A stretch of 27,083 nucleotides of DNA from CAZPUR01 sp964589815 (lineage in GTDB: Bacteria > Patescibacteriota > Microgenomatia > UBA1400), in contig CAZPUR010000013.1 in the NCBI GenBank assembly GCA_964589815.1, positions 1 to 27,083 on the forward strand, read 5' to 3'. Both the position numbers and the translations under genes were made by a program. Below are positions 6,813-15,607 of the stretch, piece by piece. The stretch's first letter is position 1. The number at the start of each line of letters is the position of its first letter. Under the pieces are notes generated by a model. That model was given only the letters and a program-made list of their open reading frames with translations, made no database searches and had not been told where the DNA came from.

Positions 6813-8182
6813 AGCTAAAAAAACCTTTCTTATTTTTTTTAATGACGGTTATTTTATTAGGAACTTTTTTAAGACTTTGCCATTTGAGGAAGAATGTTAC
6901 TTTTAACTGGGACCAAGAAAGAACAGCCACTTTGATTCTAGAAGCCATGGAGGAGAGAAAGCTGGTTTTAATTGGGCCAAGAATCGGTCCGGGCAAATTA
7001 TTTCTAGGGCCTTTATACTATTATTTAGTCGCTCCCTTTTTGATTTTAACTGGATTTAATCCGATTGGACTTTATTACTCTTCTGCCTTAATAGGCATAG
7101 CTACGGGTATTTTAGTCTATTTAATCGCCAGAGAGATATTTAATGAAAAAATAGGTTTAATTAGTAGCGGTTTGTATTTTTTATCTCCCTTGATGGTATT
7201 TTTTGACCGTATTCCCTGGAACGTGAATTTTTTAATTACTTCTTTTTTATTGATTATTTATGGGCTTTTTAGGCTTTTTTCCCAGAAAAAACCAAAACTG
7301 ACTGATTATTTAATCTTAGGTTTGGGTTTTGGATTAGGATATCAGGCTCACTTTAGTTCAATTTTATTTTTACCTTTTTTACCTTTTTTATTTTTCAGAC
7401 TTTTAATTTTAAAAAAAATAAAAGAGGCTTTAAATCTGGGGCTGACTTTTTTATTAATTTTAATTTTTTTATTGCCCTTATTAATTTTTGATTTAAGACA
7501 CGATTTTTTCAATCTGAAAATGCTGGTTGAATTTTTTCAGACCAATTCTCAATCTCTGGCGATGTTTTCTTTTCCTCAAAGGCTGGCTAAAAATGTTTTT
7601 ACTTCTTTAAATTTAGTAGGAGGTCTTTTGGTGAATGCTTCTTTTTCCTGGATGAATCTGTTTTTGGGAGCGGTTTTTTTATTTTATCTTTTCAAAAAAA
7701 GCATTTTATTTTTCCTTTTTTATTTTTTGCCTATTCTATTCTTGAGTTTCTACAAGGGAGAAACGCCGGAGTATTATTTTTTTTGGCAGATACCGGTGAT
7801 TATTTTCTTTTTAGCTAAATTTTTAGTAGAAACAGCTAGAGTATTTCCAGGATATAAGAGAAAGATGTTAGTGGCGGGACTGTTGATTATTATGTTTTGG
7901 CGAAGCGCTTCGCTGGCAGCAAAACATCGAATCAACTCTTTGTTTTACAAACAAAAGGTGACCGAAAAGATTTTGGAAGAATCTCGGGGGAATGAATTTA
8001 AGGTTTCTTATATAATGGAAAAAGGAGAAGATGTTGGTTTTAATTATTTTTTTGTTCTGAATAAAAAAAAGCCAGTAGCTGAGGCTAAACTAGAATTTTT
8101 TATTAGTTTTCCTTATGATGCTAATAAAGGATTTGAACCAATTGGCGCCTTTGGTTTAAAAGAGAAAAAGTCAAATGAATAA
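6809..8182 (+). CDS. GT39-like GT-C glycosyltransferase
   Basis: A 457-residue polytopic protein close in layout to the minus-strand gene at 3537-5183: helix 1, NWDQER (33-38) as the acidic outer-loop motif, and GPLYYY (67-72). The C-terminal soluble part is short (about 90 residues) compared with ArnT-like relatives. The start is fixed by the ATGA overlap with the preceding stop. The end overlaps the next ATG by 8 bases. A small 9-base tandem (ACCTTTTTT twice, 7372-7389) encodes Leu-Pro-Phe repeats within a helix. A 14-base perfect palindrome at 7900-7913 lies in frame near the C-terminal helix. Donor and acceptor are unknown. Confidence 0.8.
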   Translation: MKLKKPFLFFLMTVILLGTFLRLCHLRKNVTFNWDQERTATLILEAMEERKLVLIGPRIGPGKLFLGPLYYYLVAPFLILTGFNPIGLYYSSALIGIATGILVYLIAREIFNEKIGLISSGLYFLSPLMVFFDRIPWNVNFLITSFLLIIYGLFRLFSQKKPKLTDYLILGLGFGLGYQAHFSSILFLPFLPFLFFRLLILKKIKEALNLGLTFLLILIFLLPLLIFDLRHDFFNLKMLVEFFQTNSQSLAMFSFPQRLAKNVFTSLNLVGGLLVNASFSWMNLFLGAVFLFYLFKKSILFFLFYFLPILFLSFYKGETPEYYFFWQIPVIIFFLAKFLVETARVFPGYKRKMLVAGLLIIMFWRSASLAAKHRINSLFYKQKVTEKILEESRGNEFKVSYIMEKGEDVGFNYFFVLNKKKPVAEAKLEFFISFPYDANKGFEPIGAFGLKEKKSNE

Positions 8183-9854
8183 AAGAATTATTTTTAAAGG
8201 CTTATTATTTATTGCTTTAATCCTACCTTCGATTTGGCCTTTGTTCAGAGGCGATTTTTTTAGGATGCATGACTATACTCATGTGGCGCGTTTAGTAGAA
8301 ATGGATAAAGCGATTAAAGATGGTCATTTTCCTCCACGCTGGGCAGAGGATTTGGGTTGGGGTTATGGCATGCCTCTTTTTAATTTTTACGCACCCTTAC
8401 CTTATTATTTGGGAGAGATTTTTTATTTGTTAGGTTTTAGCTTTTTAAATTCAATTAAAATAGTCTTTGGTTTAACTGCTTTTTTAGCCTTTTTAGGCAT
8501 GTATTTATTGGCAAGGAAGTTTTGGGGGAAATCAGGTGGTTTTTTAGCAGCCTTGGCCTTTGTTTATTCTCCTTACCGAGCAGTTGATTTTTATGTGAGA
8601 GGAGCCTTAGGAGAGCTTTTTGCTATTAGCTTAATTCCTTGGGTTTTATGGGGAATTACTCAAGCAATTGAGAAAACGTCAAAACTAAAAATTGCCATCG
8701 GTTCATTAATTTTAGGCCTATTCTTGCTTTCTCATACCGTTTTAAATTTAATTTGTCTGCCTTGTTTTTTGCTTTTTGCTATTTTTTATTATTTTTGCAA
8801 TTCAAATAGAAAATCTAAAAAAGGTTTTTTAGGTTTAATTTTAGTTTTTGTTTTAGGTCTTGGTTTGGCCAGCTATTTTTTATTACCTGCCTTTTTTGAA
8901 AAGGATTTAGCCCAAGTAGGAAAACTGATTGGTGGCTATAGCCACTATTCTCATCATTTTTTATATTTTAGACAGTTTTTTGGAGGTCAGTGGGGCTATG
9001 GTGGTTCAGTTGACGGTCCTAATGATGGTTTATCTTTTCACTTGGGCAAAGTACATTTATTTTTAGCCTTTCTTACTTTCTGTGGTGCCTTAATCTGGTC
9101 GGGCCTAAGAGAAAAATTTAAACCAAGAGAGTTAATTGTTTTCTTTTTTGCTTTATTGGGTTCAATTTTAGCCTTTTTAAGTACTTATAAGGCTAAGTTC
9201 ATTTGGGATGCGATTCCTGTAATGGCTTTTATTCAGTTTCCCTGGCGACTTAACTCTTTTATTATTGTTTTGGTTGCTTTTTTGTGCGGGGGAGGATGTT
9301 TTTACTTAAATAAAACAGGTAAAAAAGGAATAAGTGGACTTTTTCTCTTAGTTTTTATAGGTTTGATTTTAAAGATTAATCTTCGTTATTTTGAACCTCA
9401 AGTCTATGTTAATCCTAGTGATTTTTATTATACTGAGGAAGAGCAAATAAGGCAAAAAATGAGCGGCGTCATTCCTGATTATACCCCCCAATCAGTGAAA
9501 GAAGATCCAAAAGAAATAGCGGTTGAAGGCTTTAAACTTCTTGAAGGAGATGCAGAAGTTGAGGTTAAAGAAGATAAAACGCAAAAATTATCCTTAAATA
9601 TTAAAGCTGATGAGGATTTTGTGATTCAGTTGAATCGTTTTTATTTTCCGGGCTGGAAACTATTTCAAGACGGTAAAGTAATTGGCTTTAATTATAAGGA
9701 TCATAACGGCATTATCAAAGCCTCTTTGCCGCCCGGGGAATATGAATTAAACTTAGTTTTCAAAAATACACCTATTAGGACGATAGCTAATTTTATTTCT
9801 CTATTCAGCCTTGGTTTAATTTTTGTTTTTCTGGGAAAAAGGGAGAAAAAATGA
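8175..9854 (+). CDS. GT-C-like membrane protein of the '6-pyruvoyl-tetrahydropterin synthase-related' family
   Basis: A 559-residue polytopic protein. MHDYTH (31-36) and the long block from PPRW through GYGMPLFNFYAPLPYY (53-78) match the widespread bacterial membrane family annotated as 6-pyruvoyl-tetrahydropterin synthase-related, which despite its name is not an enzyme of pterin synthesis and is built like a GT-C transferase. After about ten helices comes an extracytoplasmic beta-rich domain (about 420-530), then one final helix and a KREKK tail, which should be cytosolic. It overlaps the previous gene by 8 bases and the next as ATGA. Its role in the glycan is inferred only from context. 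Confidence 0.7.
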   Translation: MNKRIIFKGLLFIALILPSIWPLFRGDFFRMHDYTHVARLVEMDKAIKDGHFPPRWAEDLGWGYGMPLFNFYAPLPYYLGEIFYLLGFSFLNSIKIVFGLTAFLAFLGMYLLARKFWGKSGGFLAALAFVYSPYRAVDFYVRGALGELFAISLIPWVLWGITQAIEKTSKLKIAIGSLILGLFLLSHTVLNLICLPCFLLFAIFYYFCNSNRKSKKGFLGLILVFVLGLGLASYFLLPAFFEKDLAQVGKLIGGYSHYSHHFLYFRQFFGGQWGYGGSVDGPNDGLSFHLGKVHLFLAFLTFCGALIWSGLREKFKPRELIVFFFALLGSILAFLSTYKAKFIWDAIPVMAFIQFPWRLNSFIIVLVAFLCGGGCFYLNKTGKKGISGLFLLVFIGLILKINLRYFEPQVYVNPSDFYYTEEEQIRQKMSGVIPDYTPQSVKEDPKEIAVEGFKLLEGDAEVEVKEDKTQKLSLNIKADEDFVIQLNRFYFPGWKLFQDGKVIGFNYKDHNGIIKASLPPGEYELNLVFKNTPIRTIANFISLFSLGLIFVFLGKREKK

Positions 9855-11428
9855 AGCTGAAGAAGAATCTATTGTTGCTCCTTCCGATTTTTTTGCTTAG
9901 CTTTTTTCTTTATGCTCCGTTGCTAAAGTTTTATTTTTTTCAGGATGATTTTTTTCATTTCCGCACAAGTGAGGCAAAGAATATAAAGGAAGTGCTTATG
10001 TTTTTTAGTGGAAAGAGTGATTTAATGTATTATCATCCAATTTCCATCCAGTTGTTTTATTTTTTAGCCAGGAAAGCTTTTGGCTTAAATCCATTTCCCT
10101 ATCATTTATTTGGTTTGGGCTTACATTTTGTCAATATAATTCTAATATATATTTTGATTTCAAAATTGAATAGATATAAATCCAACTACTTCTCATTGAT
10201 AACAGCCTTTTTTTATGGGGTGAGCGGCATTCATTTTATGGTTTTATCTTGGGTAGGAGCCTATCATTATCTTTTTGGCGCCTTTTTTTCTTTACTAAGC
10301 TTTATATTTTTTATTAATGGCGTGCAGAAAAATAGGAATATATATTATATCTCATCTTTTTTTGTTTTTATTCTGGCTCTTTTAAGCGAAGAATTATCTT
10401 TACCTATATTATTTTTATTGTTCTTATATCCAATATTTTTTCTCAAAAAAAAATTAAAATGGAGTTTTAAAAAATGGTTTATTTATTTACCGTTTTTAAT
10501 CACGACTGGTAGCTACCTTTATTACCGGCTTTTAGTAATTACTCTTCCTATCCATATTCATGAAAGTTATCGTTTTTCTTTTGATTTTCGCGTCGTAATC
10601 AAAAGCTTTTTTTGGCAATTACTTTGGAGTTTAAATGTGCCAGAGGAGTTTAAGTATCAGATGATATCGTTTAGCAAACTCAACCCTAAGTTTGTTTCTG
10701 ATTTTTATAGCCTTAACCAAAAAGTCTGGTGCTTTTTATTAATAAATATTTTCTTTGTTTATCTTTTTCCATTGTTTTTAGTCTTTCGACAAAAGTTGGC
10801 AAAGTTAAAGATTAGTTTTTATTTTAAAAGCTCCCTTTTTGGTCTGCTCTGGTTTATTTTAGGCCTCCTGCCGGCAATCTTTTTTCCTCTTCATCAGTAT
10901 CCATATTTTTTAACAATCGCCAGCATTGGTTTTTATATGTTTTTCTTATCTCCTCTAGCTTGTTTGCTGGAAATATATAGAGGAAAGAGAAGTATTATTC
11001 TAGGTTTTTTATTATTGGTTTGTTCCTTTTGGGTTTATTCTTCATTTATAAACCTTCGCTTTACTGAAAGCATTCATTGGATTAGCGATCGGGCTAAAGC
11101 CAGTAAGACTTTTATTACTGCTTTAAAAGAGCAATTTCCCCAACCTGCTTTTGGTAGCACCATTGTCCTGCCGGTTGATACAAAAACCATAGAAGGAGAG
11201 ATTTTAGTTAATGCTTTTATGAATAATGAAGTCAGTAATGTTCTCTATAGAGATTTAGGGGTGCGTCTACTTTATCAAGATTTTATTGTTCCCGATGAGT
11301 GTATAATGATTAGTGAAGAAATGAAATTAATCAGACCAGGAAATGAAGAGTATCAGCGTTTAAAGACAAAAAATGATTCGTGTTTAACCGACCATAAAAT
11401 ATTTTTCTTAAAGGTCCCAAAAGATTAA
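9851..11428 (+). CDS. GT-C family membrane protein with QDD loop motif (TMTC/ArnT-like)
   Basis: A 525-residue polytopic protein. After helix 1 comes QDDFFHF (31-37), the acidic pair at the catalytic position. YHPISIQLFY (61-70) and LNPFPYHLFGLGLHFVN (79-95) follow, a layout shared with bacterial GT-C proteins related to the O-mannosyl TMTC group, though no TPR repeats are present. The C-terminal domain (about 410-525) is soluble. It is coupled by ATGA to the gene before it, and the flippase starts 16 bases after its stop. Probably an outer-face transferase; substrate unknown. Confidence 0.7.
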   Translation: MKLKKNLLLLLPIFLLSFFLYAPLLKFYFFQDDFFHFRTSEAKNIKEVLMFFSGKSDLMYYHPISIQLFYFLARKAFGLNPFPYHLFGLGLHFVNIILIYILISKLNRYKSNYFSLITAFFYGVSGIHFMVLSWVGAYHYLFGAFFSLLSFIFFINGVQKNRNIYYISSFFVFILALLSEELSLPILFLLFLYPIFFLKKKLKWSFKKWFIYLPFLITTGSYLYYRLLVITLPIHIHESYRFSFDFRVVIKSFFWQLLWSLNVPEEFKYQMISFSKLNPKFVSDFYSLNQKVWCFLLINIFFVYLFPLFLVFRQKLAKLKISFYFKSSLFGLLWFILGLLPAIFFPLHQYPYFLTIASIGFYMFFLSPLACLLEIYRGKRSIILGFLLLVCSFWVYSSFINLRFTESIHWISDRAKASKTFITALKEQFPQPAFGSTIVLPVDTKTIEGEILVNAFMNNEVSNVLYRDLGVRLLYQDFIVPDECIMISEEMKLIRPGNEEYQRLKTKNDSCLTDHKIFFLKVPKD

Positions 11429-11444
11429 GTTATCGAGTCAAAAT

Positions 11445-12899
11445 ATGGAAGCCATAGAGATTCAGAGTTTTAAAAAACGCTCAGTTAGAAGCGTAGCCGT
11501 TCTTACTTCCAGAACCGTCTTATTGCAATTGATAAATTTCACCGGCTATTTTTTTATTACTGTTTTTCTAGGAAGGGCAGAGTTCGGCTTTTTTATTCTT
11601 GTTTCTGCCATCATTGACATTTTGGCCTATTTTTCTGATGTTGGTTTAGCCGCGGCTTTAATTCAAAAAAAGAAAAAGCCTACTTTAAAAGAAATTCGCT
11701 CTACTTTTACTATTCAAGAGACAATTGTAGTTTTTTTAATTTCTATTTTATTTTTATTTTCCTCTTTGATCAAAAGATTTTATCAACTTGATCAAGAAGG
11801 CGTAATTTTACTTTATAGTGTGGCCCTAGCTTTCTTATTGTCTTCCTTAAAGACGATTCCCAGCGTTTTACTGGAAAGAAAATTAAAGTTTAACAAGATC
11901 ATTATTCCTCAATTTGCAGAGACAATTTCTTTTAATCTAATTGTAGTTTTATTAGCCTGGAAGGGTTGGGGGTTAAGGAGCTATACGGTGGCAGTTTTAG
12001 CCCGAGCCGTTCTGGGAACTTTAACGATGTACTTAATTGCTCCTTGGAATATTGGCTTGGACTTTTCTTTTAAAACTTTAAAAAAGCTTTTAAACTTTGG
12101 TGTGCCTTATCAGCTTAATAGCTTATTAGCGACGATAAAAGATAAGTTTATGATTTTGATTTTAGGAGGTATTATTGGGAGTGAAGGTTTAGCCTTAGTC
12201 GGTTGGGCGGAAAAATGGGCGACTATGCCTTTGCGTTATTTTCTTGATAATACTGTTAAAGTCGCTTTTCCTGCTTTTGCCCGGCTACAACATGACAAGG
12301 CGAGGTTGAAAATTGCCGTAGGAAAAAGCTTTTACTTTTTATCATTTTTAATTTTACCCAGCCTTGCCGGAATTGTTGTTATTGCTCAGCCGCTAGTTAA
12401 CTTAATTCCTCGTTGGTCAAAATGGCAGCCAGCCTTAGCGGCCCTTTTTCTCTACTGCTTGGCCTCAGCAGGAGGATCTTTGGCCGTCTTTTTAACCACG
12501 CTTTTTAACGCCATTGGCAAGATTAGGACTACTTTTAAACTGATGATTTTTTGGACGATTTTAACTTGGGTTTTAACTCCGTTTCTAGCTTTTAAATTAG
12601 GCTTTTTAGGGGTGGCTTTGGCGACAGTTTTAGTTAATTTTAGTTCAATTGCAGCCCTTTTTATTCTGAAAAAATATCTTAAGGTAAATTTGTTTTCTCA
12701 AGTAATAGGTCCTTTATTAGCCTCAATTTTTATGCTGGCTTGCAGTCAAGGGCTTAAAAAATATTTAAGTCTCAACCTCTTTTCAGTATTCTTAATTGTT
12801 TTATTCGGTATTTTAATTTACACCAGCGTTATTGCTTTAATCAATAAAAGGAAGCTTACAGAAGAAATTAGATTTTTATTCCAGTCTTTAAAAGGGTAA
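11445..12899 (+). CDS. Wzx-type polysaccharide flippase (PST/MOP superfamily)
   Basis: A 484-residue protein with about 12-14 helices and no large soluble domain. The N-terminal part (FKKRSVRSVAVLTSRTVLLQ, then FLGRAEFGFFILVSAIID) matches the start of oligosaccharide/teichoic-acid flippases, which have a short amphipathic N-terminus, a first helix, then the G-x-x-x-F-G-x-F motif. It is expected to move lipid-linked oligosaccharide from the cytosolic to the outer leaflet, where the GT-C enzymes act. It lies in the middle of the cluster, with a GT2 gene starting four bases after its stop. It is the only flippase in the window, so it is likely to serve the whole pathway. Confidence 0.85.
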   Translation: MEAIEIQSFKKRSVRSVAVLTSRTVLLQLINFTGYFFITVFLGRAEFGFFILVSAIIDILAYFSDVGLAAALIQKKKKPTLKEIRSTFTIQETIVVFLISILFLFSSLIKRFYQLDQEGVILLYSVALAFLLSSLKTIPSVLLERKLKFNKIIIPQFAETISFNLIVVLLAWKGWGLRSYTVAVLARAVLGTLTMYLIAPWNIGLDFSFKTLKKLLNFGVPYQLNSLLATIKDKFMILILGGIIGSEGLALVGWAEKWATMPLRYFLDNTVKVAFPAFARLQHDKARLKIAVGKSFYFLSFLILPSLAGIVVIAQPLVNLIPRWSKWQPALAALFLYCLASAGGSLAVFLTTLFNAIGKIRTTFKLMIFWTILTWVLTPFLAFKLGFLGVALATVLVNFSSIAALFILKKYLKVNLFSQVIGPLLASIFMLACSQGLKKYLSLNLFSVFLIVLFGILIYTSVIALINKRKLTEEIRFLFQSLKG

Positions 12900-12903
12900 A
12901 TCG

Positions 12904-13842
12904 ATGAAAGTTTCTATTATCATTCTTAACTTCAATGACCTCAAGAATACGCTTGAGTGTTTGCAAACAGTTAATCAAATTAAAAAGTTAAAAAGTTTAC
13001 AAGTGAAAATTATTATTATTGATAATGGTTCAAAATATAATATCAAAAATAAAATATCCCGCCTACGTCGAGACTTCAGCGGGCAAGCAAAATTCAAACT
13101 TATTCAAAATAAAGAAAATCTTGGATTTGCTGAGGGTAATAATGTTGGCATTAAATATGCTTTAAAAAATGGAAGCGATTATGTTTTATTGTTAAATAAT
13201 GACACTTTAGTTGATAAAAACCTTTTGATTCGATTAATTAAAGTAATAGAAGGTGACCAAAAAATTGGCATAGTTTCTCCAAAGATTTATTTTGCTCCGG
13301 GTTATGAGTTTCATAAAAGCAGATATAAATCAGAAGAAAGAGGTAAGGTGATTTGGTATGCTGGTGGCAAACTAGACCGGCAAAACACTTTAGCCAGCCA
13401 CAGAGGGGTGGATGAAGTTGACTCGGGTCAATATAATCAAACGAGGGAAACAGATTTTGCTACCGGCTGTTGTATGTTAATAAGGAAAGATGTGTTTGAT
13501 AAAGTCGGCTTTTTTGACCAGAATTACTTTTTATATTGGGAAGATATTGATTTTTGTCAACGGACTAAAAAAGCCGGTTTTAAAGTTATTTATCATCCTC
13601 AGGCCATTTTATGGCATAAAAATGCTTCTTCAAGCGGAGGCGCCGGAGAAAAAACCTCGGTTTATTATCAAACCAGAAACAGAATGCTTTTTGCTTTTAA
13701 ATATGCCTCTTTAAAGGCAAAACTGGCGGTTTTAAAAGAGGGGATAGGTTATCTTTTTAAAGGCAGTCAATGGCAAAAAAAAGCAGTCAGTGATTTTTTC
13801 TTGTTAAGATTTGGACAGATTAAATTTGCTGAGGTTGCCTAG
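12904..13842 (+). CDS. GT2 family glycosyltransferase (rhamnosyltransferase-like)
   Basis: A 312-residue GT-A enzyme. Visible: VSIIILNFND (3-12), DNGS (40-43), NLGFAEGNN (72-80), the metal-binding LLLNNDT (95-101), and YWEDIDFCQR (211-220), the acceptor-side motif of WbbL-like transferases. It is soluble, perhaps membrane-associated through the basic aromatic C-terminus. It should add a sugar from a nucleotide donor to the lipid-linked glycan. Between DNGS and NLGFA the spacing is a few residues longer than usual, and the extra residues (SRLRRDFSG, 52-60) are encoded by a GC-rich inverted repeat, suggesting an in-frame insertion. It starts four bases after the flippase. Confidence 0.85.
   Translation: MKVSIIILNFNDLKNTLECLQTVNQIKKLKSLQVKIIIIDNGSKYNIKNKISRLRRDFSGQAKFKLIQNKENLGFAEGNNVGIKYALKNGSDYVLLLNNDTLVDKNLLIRLIKVIEGDQKIGIVSPKIYFAPGYEFHKSRYKSEERGKVIWYAGGKLDRQNTLASHRGVDEVDSGQYNQTRETDFATGCCMLIRKDVFDKVGFFDQNYFLYWEDIDFCQRTKKAGFKVIYHPQAILWHKNASSSGGAGEKTSVYYQTRNRMLFAFKYASLKAKLAVLKEGIGYLFKGSQWQKKAVSDFFLLRFGQIKFAEVA
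13058..13083. repeat. GC-rich inverted repeat inside the GT2 gene
   Basis: CCCGC (13058-13062) pairs with GCGGG (13079-13083), and an inner GTC/GAC pair sits around a GA loop at 13067-13074. The octamer TCGAGACT in its centre also occurs in the palindrome cluster at 3148-3155. It lies in frame in a surface loop between conserved strands. Confidence 0.55.
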
Positions 13843-13858
13843 CTAAAAAATTTTTCTT

Positions 13859-13882
13859 CCAATCGCACGCGAATGCGTTTGG
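13859..13882. repeat. Imperfect hairpin between GT2 and GT39 genes
   Basis: CCAA/TTGG and CGCA/TGCG stems are separated by one T/T mismatch and close on CGCGAA. The core is GC-rich, unlike the flanks. It fills most of the 55-base gap and could be a weak terminator or another small palindrome. The T-run after it is poor. Confidence 0.45.
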
Positions 13883-13897
13883 GATTTTGTAAAAGGA

Positions 13898-15607
13898 ATG
13901 AATAAAAAAACTTTATTTTTATTAGTAATATTGCTTTTTAGTTTTATTCTTCGTTTTGCTTTTTTAAGTAAAATTCCGCCGGAATTAAACCGAGATGAAG
14001 TTTCCGTGGGCTTTAATGCTTATTCCATTTTAAAAACAGGCCGGGACGAACACGGCCGCGGGCCCTATCCTTTGGTTTTTCGAGCCTTTGGCGATAATAA
14101 AATTCCGGGATATATTTATATGGTAGTTCCTTTAATTAAGCTTTTTGGCCTTAATGCTTTTAGTGTTCGTTTTCCCGCTGCTTTTTTTGGCAGTTTAACG
14201 ATTTTAGTATTTTACTTTTTTGTCAAAGAGATTTTTTCCACTATCGCAAGAAGGAATCCGATCCAGGATCGGTTTGCTCTTGACGATCCTGGATCGATAG
14301 GGTTATTGGCGGCGTTGTTATTAGCTATTTCCCCTTTTCATCTTCATTACAGCCGCCAGCAGTTTGAAACCACCGTGGCTTTATTCTTTAGTCTGATTGG
14401 TTTGGTTTTTTTATTAAAAGCCAGAAAAAAATTAAACTTGATTTTTATCGCTTTACCTTTATTTATCCTTTCTTTTTTCATTTATAATACGCCCTTATTT
14501 ATTATTCTTCCTCTTGTGGTTTGGACTTTCTTGGTTTTCAAAAATGACTATTTTAAGAAACCAAAAAACAAACTGACGATTTTAATATTTGTGGTTTTAT
14601 TAACCTCGGGTTGGTGTGGTTATTGGCAATTAGCTAAAGAAGGGAATCAAGGCCGAGCCACGACCACCATTTTTAACCAGGAGGAAGTGGCCAGAAGGGC
14701 TGAGAGCCAGATTTTTTTATTAAACAAAAAGGGGATACCGGTTTTTATAGCCAAAACATTTTATAACCAGTACATTTTATTAACTAAAGATTTTTTGAAG
14801 AATTATTTGGCCGCCTTTAATCCTCAATTTATTTTTTTCACCGGCGATAATAATTCTTGGCACAGCTTGGGAAATTTAAATTTCGGCAATATTTTAATTA
14901 TTTTTTTCCCTTTTATTTTATTGGGCTTTTTAAAAGTGGTTAAAAATCCCAAACAAAGAGAGAACTTATTTATTTTAGGATATCTTTTGATTTCTGCTAT
15001 CCCCAATGGTTTGACCATTGACTCCCCGATTTTAACTAGGCTCTTAAATTTTCATTTAGTTTTGATTTTGTTAGCGGCCTTAGGTTTAGAGCAATTTTGC
15101 CAATGGCAAATTAAGAGATTAAGGTATAAAAATATTATTTTGTCAGTGATTTTATTGTTTTCCACAATTAATTATTTATTAACCTACTTTATTATTTTTC
15201 CTCAGACTTTAGATCAATTTTGGCTGCCCGGCATCAAAGAAGTTTGTCAGCAAGTTAAGCAAGAAGAGAAAGATTATGACTTAATTATTTTTGATTCCAG
15301 GGTTGACGTCGGTTATATTTTCTTAGCCTTTTACTTACCTTTTGCGCCGGCAGATTTTCAAGAAAATAGCCAGAGAGAATCGTCCGGTTTGGATAGGGTG
15401 ACTGTTTATGACAAGTATCTTTTTAGTGAGAATCTTTCGGAATGGAAACAGCCAGGTTATCTTAAAGACAGAGTCAGTTCGGGTAAAAAAATCTTATTAG
15501 TGGAAAGGGTGGTTTCGGGAGAAAGACCCAGAAAAGAAGCTAATAACTTTTTAATCTACAACTTTTTAGGCGAACCTCTTTGGCAATTAACCCTTATTAC
15601 AAGCTAG
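13898..15607 (+). CDS. GT39 (PMT/ArnT-like) glycosyltransferase with in-frame palindromic element, class A
   Basis: A 569-residue polytopic protein. Helix 1 is followed by NRDEVSVGFNAY (31-42) with the catalytic-loop Asp-Glu pair. KTGRDEHG and AFGDNKIPG follow, the same blocks seen in the paralogues at 21616, 23386, 25031 and 26677. After helix 2 the short loop normally joining helices 2 and 3 is replaced by residues 113-134, encoded by a 65-base palindromic element, then LLAALLLAISPFHLHYSR resumes the family sequence. The C-terminal domain (about 440-569) is soluble. A ribosome site AAAGGA lies just before ATG. The 3' end overlaps the convergent gene by 11 bases. Expected function is outer-face sugar transfer from polyprenyl phosphate. 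Confidence 0.85.
   Translation: MNKKTLFLLVILLFSFILRFAFLSKIPPELNRDEVSVGFNAYSILKTGRDEHGRGPYPLVFRAFGDNKIPGYIYMVVPLIKLFGLNAFSVRFPAAFFGSLTILVFYFFVKEIFSTIARRNPIQDRFALDDPGSIGLLAALLLAISPFHLHYSRQQFETTVALFFSLIGLVFLLKARKKLNLIFIALPLFILSFFIYNTPLFIILPLVVWTFLVFKNDYFKKPKNKLTILIFVVLLTSGWCGYWQLAKEGNQGRATTTIFNQEEVARRAESQIFLLNKKGIPVFIAKTFYNQYILLTKDFLKNYLAAFNPQFIFFTGDNNSWHSLGNLNFGNILIIFFPFILLGFLKVVKNPKQRENLFILGYLLISAIPNGLTIDSPILTRLLNFHLVLILLAALGLEQFCQWQIKRLRYKNIILSVILLFSTINYLLTYFIIFPQTLDQFWLPGIKEVCQQVKQEEKDYDLIIFDSRVDVGYIFLAFYLPFAPADFQENSQRESSGLDRVTVYDKYLFSENLSEWKQPGYLKDRVSSGKKILLVERVVSGERPRKEANNFLIYNFLGEPLWQLTLITS
14234..14298. repeat. Palindromic element, class A, copy 1 (in frame in GT39)
   Basis: Arms CGATCCAGGATCG (14259-14271) and CGATCCTGGATCG (14284-14296) are perfect 13-bp inverted repeats; each arm is itself nearly palindromic. 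The loop is 12 bases. A 25-base left extension is shared with the copy at 27019-27083 (63 of 65 bases identical). It encodes a peptide containing NPIQDRFALDDPGS. Confidence 0.95.

Noticed and set aside
7372..7389. 9-base tandem ACCTTTTTT x2
   Set aside because: Only two units and in a T-rich helix; not of the 7-base type seen elsewhere.
7900..7913. Perfect 14-base palindrome GCGAAGCGCTTCGC in frame in the GT-C gene at 6809
   Set aside because: A single short palindrome without loop or second copy in the window; it could be chance. Noted only as a possible relative of the other GC-rich inserts.
14041..14066. GGCCG/CGGCC inverted repeat near the start of the 13898 gene
   Set aside because: The residues encoded (KTGRDEHGRG) are the conserved family block found in all paralogues, so it is not an insertion.
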